From NCBI RefSeq assembly GCF_021018895.1, contig NC_079386.1, positions 17,440,052 through 17,504,051 on the forward strand: a stretch of DNA of 64,000 nt, read 5' to 3'. Shown piece by piece: positions 60,504 through 64,000 of this stretch. The DNA comes from Seriola aureovittata. Its lineage: Eukaryota > Chordata > Actinopteri > Carangiformes > Carangidae. Position 1 is the stretch's first letter. Every line of letters starts with the position of its first letter. A model generated the notes under the pieces. The model was not told where the DNA came from and did no database searches. It saw only the letters and a program-made list of their open reading frames with translations. The position numbers were made by a program, and so were the translations under genes.

Positions 60504-62580
60504 CTACAAAGCAGTGGGAGTCTAAAAAGATTTAAAGAGGTTTGTAAAGGACAGATTTTTGCATAAAGGTAGTTGTTTTTTACTCTCACTCTCAGTCCTC
60601 AATCTAGCGATGGCTGGAGAGTAACTGTGCGGAGGTTAGGGTGGGGAAATATAAATTGTAAAACTGAACTTAATAAATAATCAAAAAACTCTTTAATCTT
60701 TATCAGGTGTAACGTAATGTCTGAACTGCTCAGTTCAATCAAATTTGGTATAAAATACACAGTATAATCTAGATACTAATAAGAATGATAAACATAATAG
60801 TACTCATAATTATACACAGAATAATAATCAATGATCAACATTAATAATAGGGGATAGCAATTGGCCCACACAAAAGGTTTTGAGAACCACCAAACCAGAA
60901 TTGTCACCAAACATAATTGACTTAGTCATCATTTACATTTATAAATATGTCTCAAATTTTAGCGATAATAAAATCAAAATGCACCGCGGCGCAAATGCGT
61001 TTTAATGTCTAAACATATTTGCCCTTGAGAATTTACAAGGCCGGGTGTAGGCCCCAGCCACAACAGACCACAATACAACTAATAATTAACACCATAAACC
61101 ACCAAATAAAACATTCACTGGAAAAATTAAATTATCATGGTTGTTTTTTGTTTGTTTGTTGTTGTAATGGTAGAATTTTTTTAAGTTGCTGCGCACTTCA
61201 GTTCTCAAGAGACAAAATGTCGTCTCTGTACTTACACATGTTGAAAACCGTGACATGAACTAACAACACACACAACGACAGACACACACAGAGCAATCAG
61301 CTTATCCAACATCACAAGGTAACACACAGGATAATAAACAGCTACTTACTTTTACATCCAAAATGTTTCACTTGTTGCTTTTTGAATCAAAAAGTATCTC
61401 CGACATGTAGAGTCACTGAACGCACTGACAAGATAAGGCCACGTTGTTGGTTTACTTTTGGTTTTCTAGTCTTTATACAACATAAAAAGTAAATGATTTA
61501 CACAAGTGTTATAATGTTAATCACAGTCATAGTGAAAGCCATCAGATTAGATCTGAGTTTACAATCTGTTGCTTAAGATTTAAACAAAATTTAACAGAAA
61601 CTCAGTGTTACCAACTGAGGGTGTGTTAAGTACACATTTATGAAATGTACTTTTGGTTGCATTATGGGAACTGTAGGATCCAGGATTAATTTTCAACAGT
61701 TTTAAAAGACTCTTAGACCTGAAGTAAAACTAAAACTATCTACATGGTGAGATATTAATAGTGAAGGCACAAACTTTATGTGATAATCACATCTTTAAGA
61801 TTATTTGAGTGATGAGAAATTTTAAATCCTATACATCCAGCTTTAAATTGTCATAGAAACCAATAGGTTGGTTCATGCTTTTTTACCAGAACTTAAATCT
61901 TAAAATGTCACTTATATCAGCAGCATACAATAAATCACCACGCCGTTCAGATGTTTTTTATTTGTTGATGTTTTAATATTTTTAGATATAAAAAAGCTTA
62001 TACACAAACATCTTTCACCCACTCCAGTAAGAATTAGCCTCAAAGAAACCAGACAAACTTTGGAGCTCAATGATTCTCTCTGGATGAATGTTCAGGGGAA
62101 TAAAAGTGATTTAAAGTGAGGTACCTCCATCATTCCTGTAGCAAAACAGTTTCAGAATGGACAACCACTACAAACAGATTTCAAAACATAATACAGTTAT
62201 AAAGCATTTTTCCACTTGACAGACTGAGCTTTCCCACCACATTTGGCATTCAACTGCTTTACAGATAATTTCCAATCAAACAGAACGAGTCACCTCACCG
62301 CAAAAACGGTTTTATTCCACTCCTGAGAGAGAACCTCAAACAGTCAGATCATAACTCATATAGAGCTTTTAAGATGATTCTTGAACCTGCATGATTTATT
62401 TCTCCCCTAAAATTCATTCTCAAAATCAATTTAATGGCATATGTGGAAATTTAATTAAAGTCCAGTCCAGTGGATTCTTGAAAGGACATTAATTGTTTGT
62501 TTGTGAAATGTTTAAACCGCTTCTATATTAAATTTGGGCTGGCTTTGTGAGGCTAATGTGAAACCTTTTACTGCAGCTTT
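60504..62580. other. NLR upstream region, no coding gene seen
   Basis: A probable noncoding first exon of the NLR lies around 61350-61430 (minus-strand donor TAAAA/gtaagt at 61344-61349). The rest is AT-rich without recognisable genes. No perfect ISRE was found. Confidence 0.45.
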
Positions 62581-62590
62581 CAGAAAACAC

Positions 62591-62976
62591 CTTAGCTGCG
62601 TCCCAATTCAGCGGCTGCATCCTTCGGAGGAAGCATTCACCGACTGCGTCACAGCGGCGCGACAAGGCTGCTTCGTGGCCCAACATATCCCAAGATTAAT
62701 TCCGCATCGCTAATGAAAATAATATGGCAGCAAACAACACCGACAGACAGCCTGGTGATTACACTTTTAAATTTTAAGTTTTTGGGGGAAATAAAGTTAA
62801 ATGTTGTCATGGTTGCTAGGTGACAGGAGCCGGCTTTGCAACGCAACGGTAATGGAGGGCACACCTGGTGACGCAAAGGAAAAATCCTCTGTGGGCCACA
62901 CCGTCTCATTTCGGTTCAGACTTCGAGACAAAGGCTGCATCCTCCGAAGGATGTGACCTCTGAACTGGGACACAGC
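62591..62976. mobile_element. MITE-like DNA element with ~38-bp terminal inverted repeats
   Basis: Left end 'agctgcgtcccaattcag...tgcatccttcggagg' is mirrored by right end 'cctccgaaggatg...ctgaactgggacacagct' with few mismatches. The interior shows no transposase. The superfamily cannot be assigned because no clear target-site duplication was seen. Confidence 0.75.
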
Positions 62977-63299
62977 TCCTCATTTTCTTCAACAGATTAA
63001 AATACTTAAAATACTGATTACATCACACACTTTAACAAGCTGTAATATGCTAACATAAAGGGGGTAAAAATACATAAAGATACAACAACCACAAACATTA
63101 ATTCTATCTATGGCGTAAAAACTGCCAAAAACGAATATAAATGCAATTGCTAGTAATTCACAATAAGCATTAGCGCAGTGTACTACAAATATCAAGACTT
63201 TTACACACACACACAGCATATTACACATTTACACTTTGCTGCTAATGTGGTTCAGGTGACATGTATTGTAATGTATGACGGCAAGATAAAGCAGTGCAA

Positions 63300-63670
63300 A
63301 TATTAAAAAAATTATGGCGTACACTTAAAAATACACCCACAAAAAAGCTAATATAAGTGGATGCTGTACTTTTAATATTTTCATAATTTTATCTTGCCGT
63401 CAAACAGCACTTTACTATGGAGCTACAGTTTGTGAACCGTTGAACTACCGTATTAATGCGCACAAGCGCGCCTGAGCTGAGGGCGATCACTGACACTGTA
63501 CGTCACTGTAGGAATGCAGTAATTCAACGGTTGGAAAAAAAGTAGTTCTAAAGTAAAGAGCTGTTTGATGGTAATATACAGCGGTGAAAATATTCAAAAT
63601 AAAGTCTGCACTTACACTGATATCAGCTTTTTTTTCTGTGGGTATGTTTTCAAGTGGCTAAAGTAAGTTT
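63300..63670. repeat. long imperfect inverted repeat, arms ~155 bp
   Basis: 63300-63455 pairs with the reverse complement of ~63510-63670: 'gaaccgttgaactac' with 'gtaattcaacggttgg', 'cgtcaaacagcactttact' with 'agtaaagagctgtttgatgg', 'cacaaaaaagctaatataag' with 'acactgatatcagctttttt'. There is ~55 bp of spacer and no coding sequence. It is a fold-back element or an old palindromic duplication. Confidence 0.65.
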
Positions 63671-63889
63671 TTTTTGTTGTCCCTGTCCGCAGCAGCACAT
63701 CACTCAGCTTCTCTGCCACAGCTCCCGGTTAGCTGCTCCTCTAAACTGGCATCACGACGATCCGAATCTACTACAGGTAATACACTGACTATAGAGCTAA
63801 CTACCTCTATCAATCCCAAGTCAAATAACGCTAACTGTCACTTTAATATGTCGCTCAGTCCACCACTGTGGTTCAGACTGAAATAACTC

Positions 63890-64000
63890 AAATACTATTG
63901 AAATGATTGCCAGGAAATTGAGTTCAAACGGCTGCCGTCTCCACAGTACTACTGAATTTGGTGATCCTCTGAGCGCCACCATGAGATTGACAGTTTGGTA
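63890..64000 (+). repeat. fish interspersed repeat fragment (gagcgccaccatgagattga type)
   Basis: 'gaatttggtgatcctctgag' then 'cgccaccatgagattgac' matches the same family as 53.7-53.95 kb, in opposite orientation. It is cut by the window end. Confidence 0.55.

Noticed and set aside
63693..63776. 84-nt open stretch between acceptor gtccgcag and donor gtaata
   Set aside because: Could be an exon of a gene beyond the window, but the translation is not recognisable and there is no supporting neighbour.

Overview
This window is nuclear DNA from a ray-finned fish, most likely a percomorph teleost. The evidence is long spliced vertebrate genes with GT-AG introns, very abundant (CA)n/(GT)n microsatellites, a tRNA-derived SINE with a typical teleost tail, fish-type interspersed repeats, and two immune families expanded in teleosts: a TRIM with B30.2 and an NLRC3-like NLR with B30.2. 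I assembled the exon models by hand from reading frame, splice sites and phase. All three multi-exon models stay in frame from ATG to stop.

Layout: (1) 1-2105 is upstream DNA with a degenerate minisatellite and a GC-rich promoter carrying a perfect CRE. (2) 2106-21339, plus strand, is sh3d19, with 17 coding exons and 1132 aa; it is a proline-rich adaptor with three C-terminal SH3 domains. (3) 21340-25578 is 3'UTR and intergenic DNA with a CCAT satellite. (4) 25579-27225, minus strand, is a single-exon fish TRIM E3 ligase with an ISRE just upstream, followed by decayed duplicate TRIM sequence (27.35-28.83 kb). (5) 32.9-34.3 kb is a 56-bp minisatellite that runs into the last exon of dclk2. (6) 34258-47894, minus strand, is dclk2 (doublecortin-like kinase), with 15 coding exons and 730 aa; a likely noncoding first exon and CpG-rich promoter lie at 49.28-49.6 kb. 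(7) 50154-51063, plus strand, is a small two-exon gene candidate that I do not recognise, with a perfect RFX X-box in its promoter. (8) 51.1-54.1 kb is repeats, including a SINE with clear target-site duplications. (9) 54160-60498, minus strand, is an NLRC3-like NLR with 10 coding exons and 1078 aa; a 35-aa N-terminal exon is present three times in nearly identical 488-bp tandem units. (10) 60.5-64 kb is repeats, with two inverted-repeat elements.

sh3d19 and dclk2 are both on human 4q31.3, so the backbone looks like conserved vertebrate synteny interrupted by fast-evolving innate immune genes. SH3D19 acts in endocytic and ADAM-shedding scaffolding, and DCLK2 binds and regulates microtubules in neurons. 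The TRIM and the NLR are antiviral or inflammatory factors that share a B30.2 domain and a near-identical start context. The least expected items are the NLR exon triplication, the dclk2 C-terminus ending inside a minisatellite, the missing SH3 domains of sh3d19, and the X-box gene.
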